From assembly GCF_030272615.1 (NCBI RefSeq), contig NC_081409.1:533056291-533120290 (forward strand): a stretch of 64,000 nt of DNA, in the 5' to 3' direction. Each line of letters opens with the position of its first letter. Position 1 is the first letter of the stretch. This DNA comes from Cryptomeria japonica (lineage: Eukaryota > Streptophyta > Pinopsida > Cupressales > Cupressaceae). The position numbers were made by a program, and so were the translations under genes. The notes below the pieces were generated by a model. The model saw nothing but the letters and a program-made list of their open reading frames with translations. It made no database searches and was not told where the DNA came from. Positions 23,195 to 33,708 of the stretch are shown piece after piece.

Positions 23195-24982
23195 ACCTCT
23201 TTTCACTTTTTCACACACATAGGTTTTGCTTCCAAATTAAGGAAAATATTGATAACTAATCCACCCAGAATCCCTACACAGTTACATGATTTATTGAGAC
23301 CAAAAGAAAGATTGTCAATCTTGAGAATTGATCATAATTGGGGTGATATCATTCCTTACCCGATCAGCATTGTCATTAGAGTTTATGGCTTCCAAGGGTA
23401 GCCTCATGTATTACCATCCAATGTCCCATTGAGACTTGGATTTGTTGAAGTAATTTGGCAAGTTGGTTGTATCCAATATAAGTATTTGAAGGGTAGGGTA
23501 AAAGGAACTATCTTCCCTAATTACACTGCTATCCCCTACTTTGGAATCCAGAAAGGAGGGCATGTGCATTTTGACAAACTTTTTGCAGCATATTACTTGG
23601 GAGTTAGTGTAGCTAGGCACAGTGACCCAGAGGGGTTCTATAACATTTTTAGACAAAGAATAAAAGCAACTGCACTATCCCATGAACACCACTTCCCTGA
23701 AGATGTAATTAGAAATGAGTTTGATTTTTCTACTCAGGATCGAAAGAAGGAGAAGTGGATAGCTTTTAGGAAACTATGGGTGATTATACAGAAAATGGAT
23801 CCAAATTATGATCTATTGAGAGCCTTCAACCCTTTCTCTTCTAAAGTTGATTTTGTTGTGAATAATTTTGATGAGTTAATTCTTGCTTTGAAAGAGAAGA
23901 GAATGAGGCTTGAAGAAATTCATGGCAGATAGATTGAGAAGAGGAGTGTACAACAACTTACACTCTTTCCACCTGATGATACAACTTTGATTCAACAAAT
24001 AAGGATGAAACAAATTGGCCCCCCTCCACCTTTACCTCATAGAAGAGATGGATTAGAGGAGACTCGACCTAGTAATGAGCCTCCTCCAAAGAGAATTATT
24101 GTAATAAAAAGAGTGAGGGATGAGGAAAGTAGTGAAGAAGATGGTGGTAGTGACAGTAGAAAATTAATGAGGAAAGAAAAGAAAATAATGTGAGAAGAAC
24201 CAGCCTTAGGGATGCAAGTTAGACCTTTGAAAGGAATCTAGATCATTGATCTAGAGGATTCATATAGAAGCCACTCACCACCGCATATCCCCTTTTCACC
24301 TCTGGTACAATTTAAAGAACAAGGAGGAGATCAACGAATTGAAGAACCTCATGATGTAGACACTGTGGAAATTACAAATGTATAAATGCAAATTGGTATC
24401 CCTCATGTACCACCTACTCTATAATTTGACATCACACCTCTAGACATTCAAGGAAGGGCATTCAGGGATACTAGAAGGCATGTGAGAAATTTCTTGAAGA
24501 TGAACCTTTTTTTAAGAGCCCGACTTTTCTTCAAATGATGTGGAAAGTGAAAGTTGATGAGTACAGGAAGAGAAGTGTTGAGAGAATGGTCCAGAGGTCA
24601 GATGGGTTTGACCATAAAAATCAGGAAGAGGTCAAGACTGAGATGATGGAATAATTCAAGGCAATCAAGGAGATGAAGGCAGAAAGATTGTAAACCAGGT
24701 CGGTATCTTGATTCTTCCTGAATGGGATATAGCTGATGTAGTGGCATTTCATAAAATTAGAAAAGAAAGAGGCCAACAATTCAACTTAGAAGAGGAAGCG
24801 AGCTTAGCATTCAAGGGATCAGACTTTATAGATGATCATTCAACCTTAGCAATATGGTTACTACAGCAAGGGCCTGGCAGGCCTGATGTCAGTGATATAA
24901 ATCCAAATTTGAAAGGAGGCCTCATCATAAAGAGAGCTTCTGATACATCAAGTGTCAAAGCTATAAATTTGGATGTTGATAT
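23195..24982 (+). pseudogene. Unrecognised retroelement-like ORF, broken
   Basis: I do not recognise this protein. One frame is open except for single stops from about 23195 to 24520 (a TAG after VYGFQG at about 23399; stops at 23930, 24191 and further on). It then shifts frame to the stretch ending at 24982. Visible segments are PYPISIVIRVYGFQG, KYLKGRVKGTIFPNYTAIPY, HVHFDKLFAAYYLGVSVARH, then an acidic/basic tail (RIIVIKRVRDEESSEED). Near the end is MILPEWDIADVVAFHKIRKE, with LLQQGPGRPDVSDINPNLKG further on. No zinc knuckle, protease or RT is seen. CTCTTTTCACTTTTTCACAC followed by ATAG just before 23222 would serve as a splice acceptor, and no ATG lies at the start, so an upstream exon is possible. 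The right end is cut by an LTR insertion. It may be the extra ORF of a gypsy element. Confidence 0.55.
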
Positions 24983-25825
24983 TGTCGTGCCCAAACTTTT
25001 GGGCAAAAATGAAACAACAATTTTTTTTTTTTTGAATAGCAAAATCTCATAGAACAATCTACATTTATAATGAAGTCAATTAAGTTTTGTCTTAACTAAG
25101 ATGTAGATAGAATTGTTTACTAGGATTGGAATAATTAATTCAATCAATAGGGCGACAATAGTTAGTGAAGACTAATTTATTTCCTAAGAGGATCATCACA
25201 TTTTAATTAATTAAATCAACCTAATTAATTTTCTGCTAATTAAGGTCGAGGGATATTTAAATATCTCAATTTCATTTAAAACATTCCAAACCAAAAATCA
25301 TGATAATGCTATCTTAAATTTAAAATTAATTAATTGGGCACATGCAAATTCATTATTTAAATTTAACCAATAAGGTTACAAATTCAACAATTTCATTTGT
25401 CAAATAAATGTAATTTGTACTATAGTCAATATTATTCTCCCCTAAACCTTCAAATTTTGACTATTAAATAATTTGGCCAAAATTGGCCTCATAGGCTAAA
25501 AATTCGTATAAAATGATTAATAATTTTCATTTAGAAATTTTCCCAAAATTAAATTTAACTCAATGCCCATACTTAATTAAATATATAAAAATAACTATAC
25601 AGTAACCTTAGTTAATTAAATTAAATCAATTATGCGGTTATTGTAACCATCTAACATTAATCTCCATTTTTAAATCATATAAAAAGAAAAACTATATTAA
25701 CATCAAATAAGGAGTTTAAAAATTAATATCACATATAGCTAAAATTAAATGGGGGGAATCCTTTTCAAATTTTAGAAGAGAATTTCCCCCTCTCCTTATT
25801 TTAATTAATATTTTAATCTTAAACC

Positions 25826-26069
25826 CTAATTAGGGTTGAGTAATGTCTTCTTCTATATTTTATTAAAAAAAACAACTTAACAATCCCTTTTTCCTTTTAT
25901 TTGCTAACCTTAACCCGAATGTGGGCTAGGGTTGCATTTCTAATTTTCTTTATTATTTAAATGCTAACCCTAACCCAAAATTGGGTTAGGGTTGCATTTT
26001 TAACAACTAGAATTCTTTTCTTTTTTTTCTTTATTGCTTTTACCCTAACCCGAAATGGGGTTAGGGTTT
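25826..26069. repeat. Telomere-like CCCTAACCC hairpins, copy A
   Basis: Four inverted repeats pair CCCTAA(CCC) with GGGTTAGGG-type arms: around 25826 (AACCCTAATTAGGGTT), 25904-25935, 25963-25995 and 26041-26069 (CCCTAACCCGAAAT, then GGGGTTAGGG). One such hairpin is present in copy C (58091-58120) and a weaker one in copy B (32511-32547). Arms match the plant telomere unit, but there is no long telomeric array. Confidence 0.8.
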
Positions 26070-26205
26070 ATTATTATTATTTTTTTTGTGTGTGTGTTTT
26101 GTGTGTGATGCAAGGTTCGGTGGAGGCGGCAGGGGTCGAAATGGAGGTAGGGCAACGGTTTGAAGGGTCAGTAGAGGGAACCCACGGTGGCGGATCCCAT
26201 GCTAT

Positions 26206-26414
26206 CCACTATGTTTAAACACAATGGCGCCCCCCATGTTGTCCACTGTGTTTAAGCACAGTGGTGGCTCGGCTGTGCCGTCCACTATGTTTAAACATAG
26301 TGGCTCGGCTGCCCGCCGTCCACTGTGTTTAACCATAGTGGCTCGGCTTCCGTCATCCACTGTGTTTAACCACAGTGGCCTAGCCCTACCGTCCACTATG
26401 TTTAAACACAGTGG
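26206..26414. repeat. Array of six short palindromes, copy A
   Basis: Six 22-bp inverted repeats start at 26206, 26243, 26282, 26320, 26357 and 26393, a period of about 38 bp, separated by GC-rich spacers containing GGCTCGGC. Units pair CCACTGTG with CACAGTGG around a TTTAAN loop. The unit at 26282 pairs CCACTATG with CATAGTGG, a compensatory change. The others carry no or one or two mismatches. It is not a CRISPR array: the spacers are not unique and the units are self-complementary. Confidence 0.9.
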
Positions 26415-26466
26415 CTCGGTCGTGCCACAAACACAGTAACCCCCTTTTTTGTATAAAATATAAATA

Positions 26467-26474
26467 AATATATT

Positions 26475-26513
<39 letters not shown>

Positions 26514-26575
26514 TTTTATATATAGATTTAAATATATATTTATATTTATATATATATATATATATATATATCAGT
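26467..26575. repeat. (TA)n and (GA)n microsatellites, copy A
   Basis: Runs of TATATA, then GAGAGA, then TATATA directly follow the palindrome array. The same order (array next to TA runs) holds in copies B and C. Confidence 0.9.
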
Positions 26576-29293
26576 CTCTAGGGTTGGAATCTTTTTTTTT
26601 AATCTCTTTTCTTAAAAACAAAATTAAGACATTAACATGTAGGAGTGTTATAAATGTACAGACAACATTTAAATAGATATAGTTTTCTCTCCTTTTTTTT
26701 TGAATGATTTATTTTAACATGAATATATTAACTTATATCCTCATTTTATCCTTAATATCAGCTATTTAAACTAACCATTGTCTTTCCAAAATAAACTTAG
26801 CATAGTGAAGATATTTTATTCTCATTGTCTAGGACTAAATCTGTATATATATATTTTTTAACAGCAATAAATATTATGACAGTAAATAATAGCAGCAAGC
26901 TAAAAACTATAAATAGTTTCTTTTCTTCAACAGATGTAGAAATGCATATATCTATTAAACATATACTAGATTTTCTTTTAAACAAGCCAATATGGGCTAT
27001 CTAGCCTCTTTCTTATATTTTTCCTAAGAACATTAAGGCATAATTGGGATAAATGCATTTCTATTTTACTTTCTATGTCATATAGTCATCTATAGGAAGA
27101 GATTAAATTTATCTACTTTAGCTTTCTGGTTTTTTTAAATAGAAAATTGATAGTAATAAATACAATAACAACAACATTTAAATATTACAGGAAAAACACT
27201 TAAAACATTCTCATTTCTCTTTCTGCATCTATGTTTTTCTTTATATAAATTACAGAGATAATAGATGACAAAATTTAGTTAAATGACAGATTTAAATAAA
27301 ATACAGTTTTTAGATAAATGACAGTTTTCATATAATGGATAGATTTTAGATAAAAGACAACAACATTAACATTACAGCCTTTCATTCAAAAACACTTTTC
27401 TCATAAGAATATTTTGAATACAATAGTCAACTTTTACAATGGGTGAAATATCCCAACTGGTCTCTCATTCCTAATAATGAGGACTTAAATAAAGTAATAC
27501 ATTTCTTTGTACATAAATAAATACAACATAAAGCTCCTCATTTACATTTCTGCAACTAAAATATAATATTCATTTCCTATTCTTTTTCTGCAACTAAACT
27601 GAAATCAGCAACTCCTAGCTCTTTTTTTCTTTTCTTTTCCAAGCAACCTGCACTCAAAGTCTTTAGGTTGTGACCATGGGGTGCTCACCTCCTAGCCTAG
27701 GCTTACTAGAAGCCACCCCCGAGCTTGGAGAACCATAACCTAAATGGGGTTACAATCAAGCAAACTCAAACAAGCAAGGGAAATACTCAAAAAGACACAT
27801 TCCCATCCAAAGGCTAAAATTCATTACATAATGTGATGTTTACAAGGGTGGAAGTGGACCAAATACCTTTGAGGAGAACTGCAAGATAGTAGATCACAGC
27901 CAACTCATGGCAACCAAGAAAACAACAAAAATCATCTTAACCCCACATCCTTATGACCCCCAAGGCATATATGCCATATTTTCTCCCCTTATGACCCCCG
28001 AATGCATAAGCAAAACTATGTAGCAAGGGTCACATAAACAAACCCTTGAGATCACTCTCATAATGAGAGCCTCTCACTCTAAGGCTGTCAAACTCCTTCC
28101 AACCCCAAGACCATCCTACCCTCCCAAGGGTAAGAAGGCCTTGGATACTCCCAAAACAAAAAAAATGCATAACAGAAATAAGAGGAAGATCACATAATAT
28201 TTTCACAAAGGAAAGACAAGGAAAAACAATATTTACATTCAAGCATTCGTACAAACAGATTTCAAACATACAAGTGAGAAAAAGCACTAACCTTGAATCT
28301 GCCAAGGGTATTCTAGGGATAGCTTGGAGAAGAGCATCCCAATTCTACAAATCTTTTCTGCAACCCTTAGAGAAAATTTCTATTCTAAAACTGGTTTTTT
28401 TCAAATTGCAAGATCTCCGAAAATGGAGAGTGGGTGATTACTCACTAAGTCTCAATCTCTAGCCTAAGAAGGCTTCTCTCACTCCTTCCAATCTCTTGGA
28501 TAGAGTGAGAGGCTCCCATTGGTTGGTCTTCCCTAGGTCTTACACACTCCCTAACCAAGGCACCTCAAGAAGAGGAATGTAATGGGGAAGAGGAATGACA
28601 CATATCAAGAAGGTTATCTAACCAAGGATGCCACTCCTAAAGATGAAATTCGGCCATCTAGGAAAACCCACTTTTTTGGGTGGTTAAACAAGCCCCAGGG
28701 GAAAGACACATGGCCAAATTTGGCCTTCACCCATAGGTATGTTAGGATTCCCATAGATATTGAGAGGGGGGGGTGAATCAGTATCTAACCAGTGATTTGA
28801 ATTTCTTAACTTAAAACATGCAGAACATATTATAATAGTGTACCGGTATGCAAGAAATAATGCAATAAACAGAATTAAAAGCAATCACATGAAAAACACA
28901 CCATAACACAATGATTTAACAAAGAAACCCAGTGTGGGAAAAACCTCGGTGGGATTTGTGACCCATAATATTCACTTAATGGCCAATAAGTGAATATTAC
29001 TGCTACAAGAGGGGCCTGCACATGCAGGAAGGCCAACTACCTAGAGCTCACTGCTCAATGGGAAGTCTCACTGACTTACAATGATAGATTATACAAATCT
29101 AGTATCTTGTACTACTTCAGAATAGCATCTATAATGCCAGATCCAGTACTGGTTTCTTCTCTTCTTATTACATACACCCTTAACCTATAATTCACATAAT
29201 AGGTCTGTCTTATTTCACCTAAATATGATCTTATTACTTATATACAAATGTTCTACAATGATCTCTCTTATATAAGAGTCATTTTACAATGAT

Positions 29294-29298
29294 GCCAA
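29294..29298. repeat. Left target-site duplication GCCAA of solo LTR B
   Basis: GCCAA precedes TGTGAGGCC and is repeated exactly at 33097-33101. Confidence 0.92.
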
Positions 29299-31810
29299 TG
29301 TGAGGCCTCACCTCGACTCAGTTTGACATTCAGTGGATTTTATATTTTAGACTACTATGGATACTTTGTTTTGATGCATTTTGAGATTTAGAACTTTTAT
29401 GATTTCAGGATATTGGATAACATTGCTATGAATTGATGTTTTACTTACATGCTTTATGAGATAGAACACTACATGATTATTAGAAAGAATGATATTGCAA
29501 TGATAGATGTCGTTATTGAATTTGCAGGACTTTACTTTGAATATAGAACTATGATGTATGTTTAGTTTATGTGAATTGGGATGAAAATTGTTTATGTGAA
29601 TTTGCTTGACAAAAGATGTATTCAATCTGTGCAGATGAAAATTGTATGCAAGTAATGATGTGCATTGTTGTATTATTGAATTATATTTTATATGAATATT
29701 TGGGAGTACTAATGTGTAAATCGAGATGCGCAGGAAATTTACCATGTGACCATGGAAAATTACGGAGAATCAGACCTAGACTTATGTATGTTCGCAAAGT
29801 CAGGGTTTGTCTATTTGGAGAGACAACACCCCGTTTGTGTTTTATTTTATTCGTATCAGCATATGTTGTATGTGTGTTATGTGTTATTTAAATTTATTGT
29901 GTAAAAACCTCAAGAGACAATTTCATGTTTATTTTTGTAAAAGTATTTTATTAGTGTCACTTGACACATGTGTGGATTTAAATTTAAATATTTTATTTTG
30001 TCTCTTGATGGGAAAGTGTTAATTATAATTAATTTTAAATAAAATAATGTGTTGTCAAAAAGATATTTTGAGAATATAATTTTGGAGTGGTCAACTTATG
30101 TTTGACCCGAAAATAAACTTCAGGGGGGTTTAAAATGGGTTAAATGAACACCTAGGGGTAGTTTATTAGGGTTTCCTGAAGCCCATAAGGTATACCTAGG
30201 GGTTAGGGGTAATTTTAGGCAAGTTTCTACTTTATAATGATCTTTTTAACGCTTTAAAAATTGGCTTTTTTGAGTTGAGCGAAAATTGAAAATTGAAGTG
30301 AAAATCAAATCAAGATTTTCCCTCTTGGAAGGAAAGTCTTTTTGCATTTTTGCTTTCTTCCTTCTTTTTGTTGATTTTTTTAGAATCCTGTGAGAACTCA
30401 GAGAGTGAGCTTCTTAAGGAAGATTTTTGGGAATAGCTGGTTAATCACCCACTCTCCATTTTTGGAGACAGAAGAAAAATTTGAAAGAAAAAAAAAAATA
30501 ATGTTATGGGATAAAGAAATTTATTAAGGAAAATAAAGAATTGTGGATTGGGCAGCTCTTCTTCAGATATCATTATAACCTTTGGGCAGATTAAGGTTGG
30601 TTTCATTTTTACTTTTAATGACTTGTTTTTGTTTATTTCTGAAAGTTGTTGAATAAGAAAATCTGTATTCTTGAAAATGAATGTTTGAAAATCTTTTGGT
30701 TTTGTTTTATGAATGAATGTGTTTTGGGAGTTTTCTCAAGATCTCTCTTTCTCTTGGGAGAGAAGAGGATCTTGAGGGTGGTAGCAGTGACAGCCCTCGA
30801 GTGAGAGACTCTCTTTAGAGAGCGATCACAAGGGATCTTTGTGTGACCCTTGCTGCATGGCCTATTTGTGCAATGGGGGTCATAAGGAGGGTTATAAGGC
30901 TAGAATGCCTTTGGGGGGCATAAGGAATTTATGGGGTTGAGATTTTGATATGTTATTTGTGCCATGAGGTGGCTTCTTGTTATTACATACTTGCAGAATT
31001 CTCCTCAGGGTATTTGGTCCACTACCACCCTTGAAAATGTTCACCACCAGAGTGTGGTGCTGTGAAAGACAGGTTGGGAATGTGTCTGGAATATTTGTAT
31101 GCTTTGTGTTTCTTTGTGTTTGCCTGTTTGTTACCCGTCTAGGAATTGGTTCTCCGAGCTCGGGGGTGGCTACCAGTTAGCCTAGGCTGGGAGGTGAGCA
31201 CTCCGTGGTCAATTTTGTGTTATCTATTATGCAGGAAATTCAGAAGAAAGAGGATAGGATTCATGAAAGATATTCAGAAGATTGTATTTGAAGATATTTG
31301 AATTCAGTTGCAGATGTATGTTTAAAGTTGTTGTAAATAAATGCCTCAAATTCAAGAGAAAGGAGAAGCAAGTTGAAATTTGTAATAGTAGACTTGAAGT
31401 CTTAATGTTGTGACTGTTCAGAGAAATCATTCTGTAAATTTGGTAGAATATTTTAGAGATGTTTTAAAGAAAGAAAAGCTTGTTATTTCTACTTCTGGTT
31501 TATAAAAAAAAAAGGGGGTTTAAATTGTGTTGCATGCAAAAAGCTTCTTGTATTATGGAAAGAAATAAAAGATTTGTTTTTCATTTTGACTTTAATTATA
31601 TTTCACTTGTGGCAAATAAAAGATTATTGTTGTTGAAAGATTTCTATGTATTTTTTTATAAAAAAAGTTGTTTTAAGTGAATATTCTATTTTAAAAAAAA
31701 ATATATATAAATGGATTTCTTTATTTCCAGAAAAAGTATAATGTATCTTTATAAAATACTTTGAATTGTATTTTTGTTAACATTGATTTAAAAGCTAGTT
31801 TTATAAATGA

Positions 31811-31890
<80 letters not shown>

Positions 31891-32100
31891 CTATTTTTGA
31901 TTAAACTTAATGTTATCTTTTTCTTTATTATATTAGTTTAGAATTTTGTATGTAAAATTCTCTTCAAAAAAAACCTTATATAAATTTATATTGAAATAAA
32001 TTTCATTTTTATTTTTACTATGCTTATTTAAGTTATTTATAAATATATATATATATATATATATATAAATATATATATATATTTATATATATATACATAT
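31811..32100. repeat. Long (TA)n microsatellites in solo LTR B
   Basis: An almost pure TA run of about 78 bp (31811-31888), then mixed TA/TAAA runs at 32042-32100. These lie between the conserved block and the palindrome array, as in the other copies. Confidence 0.95.
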
Positions 32101-32183
32101 AAATATTATTATGTATTTTAATTAAAAAAATAAATAAATTTAAAAAAAAAAATTAAAACGAAGTTTAGGGGTCCCCGCGGGCT

Positions 32184-32384
32184 CCTCTGTGCGTACGCAC
32201 AGTGGACGACCGCGCGGCGCCCACTGTGTGCACGCACAGTGGAGCCGCTTGCGGCTCCCACTGTGTGGGCACACAGTGGACGGCCACGGCCGCCACTGTG
32301 TGGCCACACAGTGGTGCCGCCTACGGCGCCCACTGTGTGGGCACACAGTGGAGCCGCGGCGCCCACTGTGCGCTCACATAGTGG
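32184..32384. repeat. Array of six short palindromes, copy B
   Basis: Units start at about 32184, 32221, 32258, 32293, 32330 and 32363. The unit at 32293 is a perfect 22-bp palindrome (CCACTGTGTGG plus its complement). The units at 32258 and 32330 have 10-bp perfect stems. Spacers are very GC-rich and themselves partly palindromic (AGCCGCTTGCGGCT). The loops (GTGGNCAC type) differ completely from the TTTAAN loops of copy A although the outer CCACTGTG stem is the same. Confidence 0.92.
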
Positions 32385-33096
32385 TGCGCACGCGGCCGGA
32401 CCTGTTTTGCTCCTCCGTGACCTGCATTAAAATATAGATGGAATTCATGGTCGCCAAGGGCTTCGGCCCGGCCATGAAGTTTAACAGTTAAAAAAATATA
32501 TTAATATATAGGGTTTAAAACCCTAACCGAGTGGAGGTTAGGGCAGGTTAATGTTAATTAAAATAATAATTAAAATATTTACCAGTTTAGTTAAATATAC
32601 ATATATATATGTTTCCATAAATACATATGGAAATTATATATATATGTATATAAATGTATGAATTTGAGCATTTTTGTATAAGTAATTAAATTTTAAATAT
32701 ATAAATATATGCATAATCAATTATGTATATATGTATATATTTATTTAATCCTGATTTTAATTTTGGTTAAATTATAAAGAGAAACATAAAAGAATTAAAA
32801 ATACTATATAGTCTTAATGGAGGATAAATTAAAATATCTCTCCTAATACTTTTAGTATGATTAATTTAATAAAACTATTAATTAAATATCTTTCGGAGAT
32901 AAAATTTAAACCAGTAGGTTATTCCGCGATTAGAATTTAACTGATTGTCGATGCTTCGTTCGTTTCAGAATGAGCTCGAATTTATTAATGGAATTTTCTT
33001 TAGCGCTTGTCGCAAGAGTGTGCTTTTAAATTAAATTAGTATCTTTTTAAAAAAAAAAAAATTGTTCCGTTTTTGCCCTAAATTTTGGGCATGACA

Positions 33097-33101
33097 GCCA
33101 A
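33097..33101. repeat. Right target-site duplication GCCAA of solo LTR B
   Basis: Exact repeat of 29294-29298, just outside ...GGGCATGACA. Confidence 0.92.
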
Positions 33102-33340
33102 GTTGTCTTACAAATATTTTACAATAATAAACAAAATACAATATAACAAAAATCATGTCGGCCTTTGTGCCGGTATGCTTCCTTTCTCTGCCGGTGCCGA
33201 TGGTCTAAGTGCCGGTGTAGAGTCTGATCTTGCTAGTGCCGGTGTAATGCCTTGCCAGTGCCATAGGATTGTAAGGTTTCCATCAATGACAAAATCTTCA
33301 ATCACTTACAATGTCCCATTGGAGTGTGCATATTGCAACA

Positions 33341-33355
33341 ATCTCCCCCTTTGGC
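33341..33355 (-). other. Cop-1 polypurine tract
   Basis: The minus strand reads GCCAAAGGGGGAGAT directly before the TGTTGCAATATG LTR start. The same sequence precedes the Cop-2 LTR (62545-62559). A second similar block, CCAAAGGGGGAG, lies upstream at about 33499-33510. Confidence 0.85.
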
Positions 33356-33708
33356 ATTGATGGCAACACTCATGAGAAAATTCAAAAGTGTATCCAAAAC
33401 TGTAATCCAAAAATGTTTCCAAAAATATTTTACAAAAAATATAAGAGCTCCCCCTGAGCAGATAAGTCTTCTTCCAGTTATTTTCTCATACTACTACTCC
33501 CCCTTTGGCATTAATGACAAAGGTTGCCAAGATGTTAGTAGAGTTGTAGTCTCACTCAACCTTGTAACTGGGTAGTTACAATTTGAAAAAGATCTGCCAA
33601 AATCAAGTTTATACTTTCCATAAACTTCTTATTGTCCTTTATTGTTGTCTCTATTCTTTTAACTGTACTAGTGAGGTGTTGCATATGCTCTACCAGTATT
33701 CTCTATCC

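Larger units (their letters stand above)
24983..28739 (-). mobile_element. Large LTR family, copy A (truncated by Cop-1 LTR)
   Basis: It begins TGTCGTGCCCAAACTTTTGG, the inverted complement of the end of copy B. In order it holds an AT-rich 0.9 kb, telomere-like hairpins (25826-26069), a palindrome array (26206-26414), (TA)n and (GA)n runs, about 1 kb of AT-rich DNA, and a conserved block (27660-28590) also found in copies B and C. The conserved block has TGGGGTGCTCACCTCCTAGC near 27675 and GGAGAGTGGGTGATTACTC near 28424. It ends where the copia LTR (TGTTAGGATTCC) starts at 28740, with the rest presumably beyond that insertion. There is no coding sequence: frames of up to 91 codons are not conserved between copies. 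Confidence 0.75.
29299..33096 (+). mobile_element. Large LTR family, copy B: complete 3,798-bp solo LTR
   Basis: It has intact ends TGTGAGGCCTCACC...TTTTGGGCATGACA and perfect GCCAA target duplications on both sides, with no internal retroelement sequence. So it is a solo LTR left by LTR-LTR recombination. Relative to copies A and C it is in the opposite orientation: the conserved block (about 30390-31210, with TTAATCACCCACTCTCC and GGGAGGTGAGCACTCCG), then AT-rich DNA and TA runs (31811-31888, 32042-32100), then the palindrome array (32184-32384), the telomere-like hairpin (32511-32547) and AT-rich DNA to the end. The + orientation is taken from the shared 3' end of the Gyp-C LTR. No genes are present: frames of 60-130 codons are AT-rich and not conserved in A or C. 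Confidence 0.9.
28740..33340 (-). mobile_element. Cop-1 Ty1/copia 3' LTR, split by a solo LTR
   Basis: On the minus strand the LTR starts TGTTGCAATATGCAC (at 33340) and ends GGGAATCCTAACA (at 28740). It is preceded by the polypurine tract GCCAAAGGGGGAGAT. Its two parts, 28740-29298 and 33102-33340, make about 0.8 kb once the 3.8-kb solo LTR and one GCCAA copy are removed. Near its end is a C8/G8 block (GAGAGGGGGGGGTGAATCA at about 28764), which is shared with the Cop-2 LTR at about 61043. The 5 bp outside the left end are AGGTA; the matching copy would lie at the far end of the element and is not found. Copy A of the large LTR family is interrupted here. Confidence 0.75.

Noticed and set aside
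25904-26069. Interstitial telomere array
   Set aside because: The repeats are isolated inverted pairs, not a tandem run.
26206-26414. CRISPR-like array
   Set aside because: This is plant DNA, the units are self-complementary palindromes with spacers similar to one another, and no cas genes are present.
27660-28590. A host gene exon in the conserved LTR block
   Set aside because: It is present in three LTR copies, has no shared open frame and shows no protein motif.
24983-33096. Copies A and B as one giant inverted repeat or foldback transposon
   Set aside because: Copy B has its own GCCAA target duplications and lies inside a copia LTR, so the inverted arrangement is two separate insertions.
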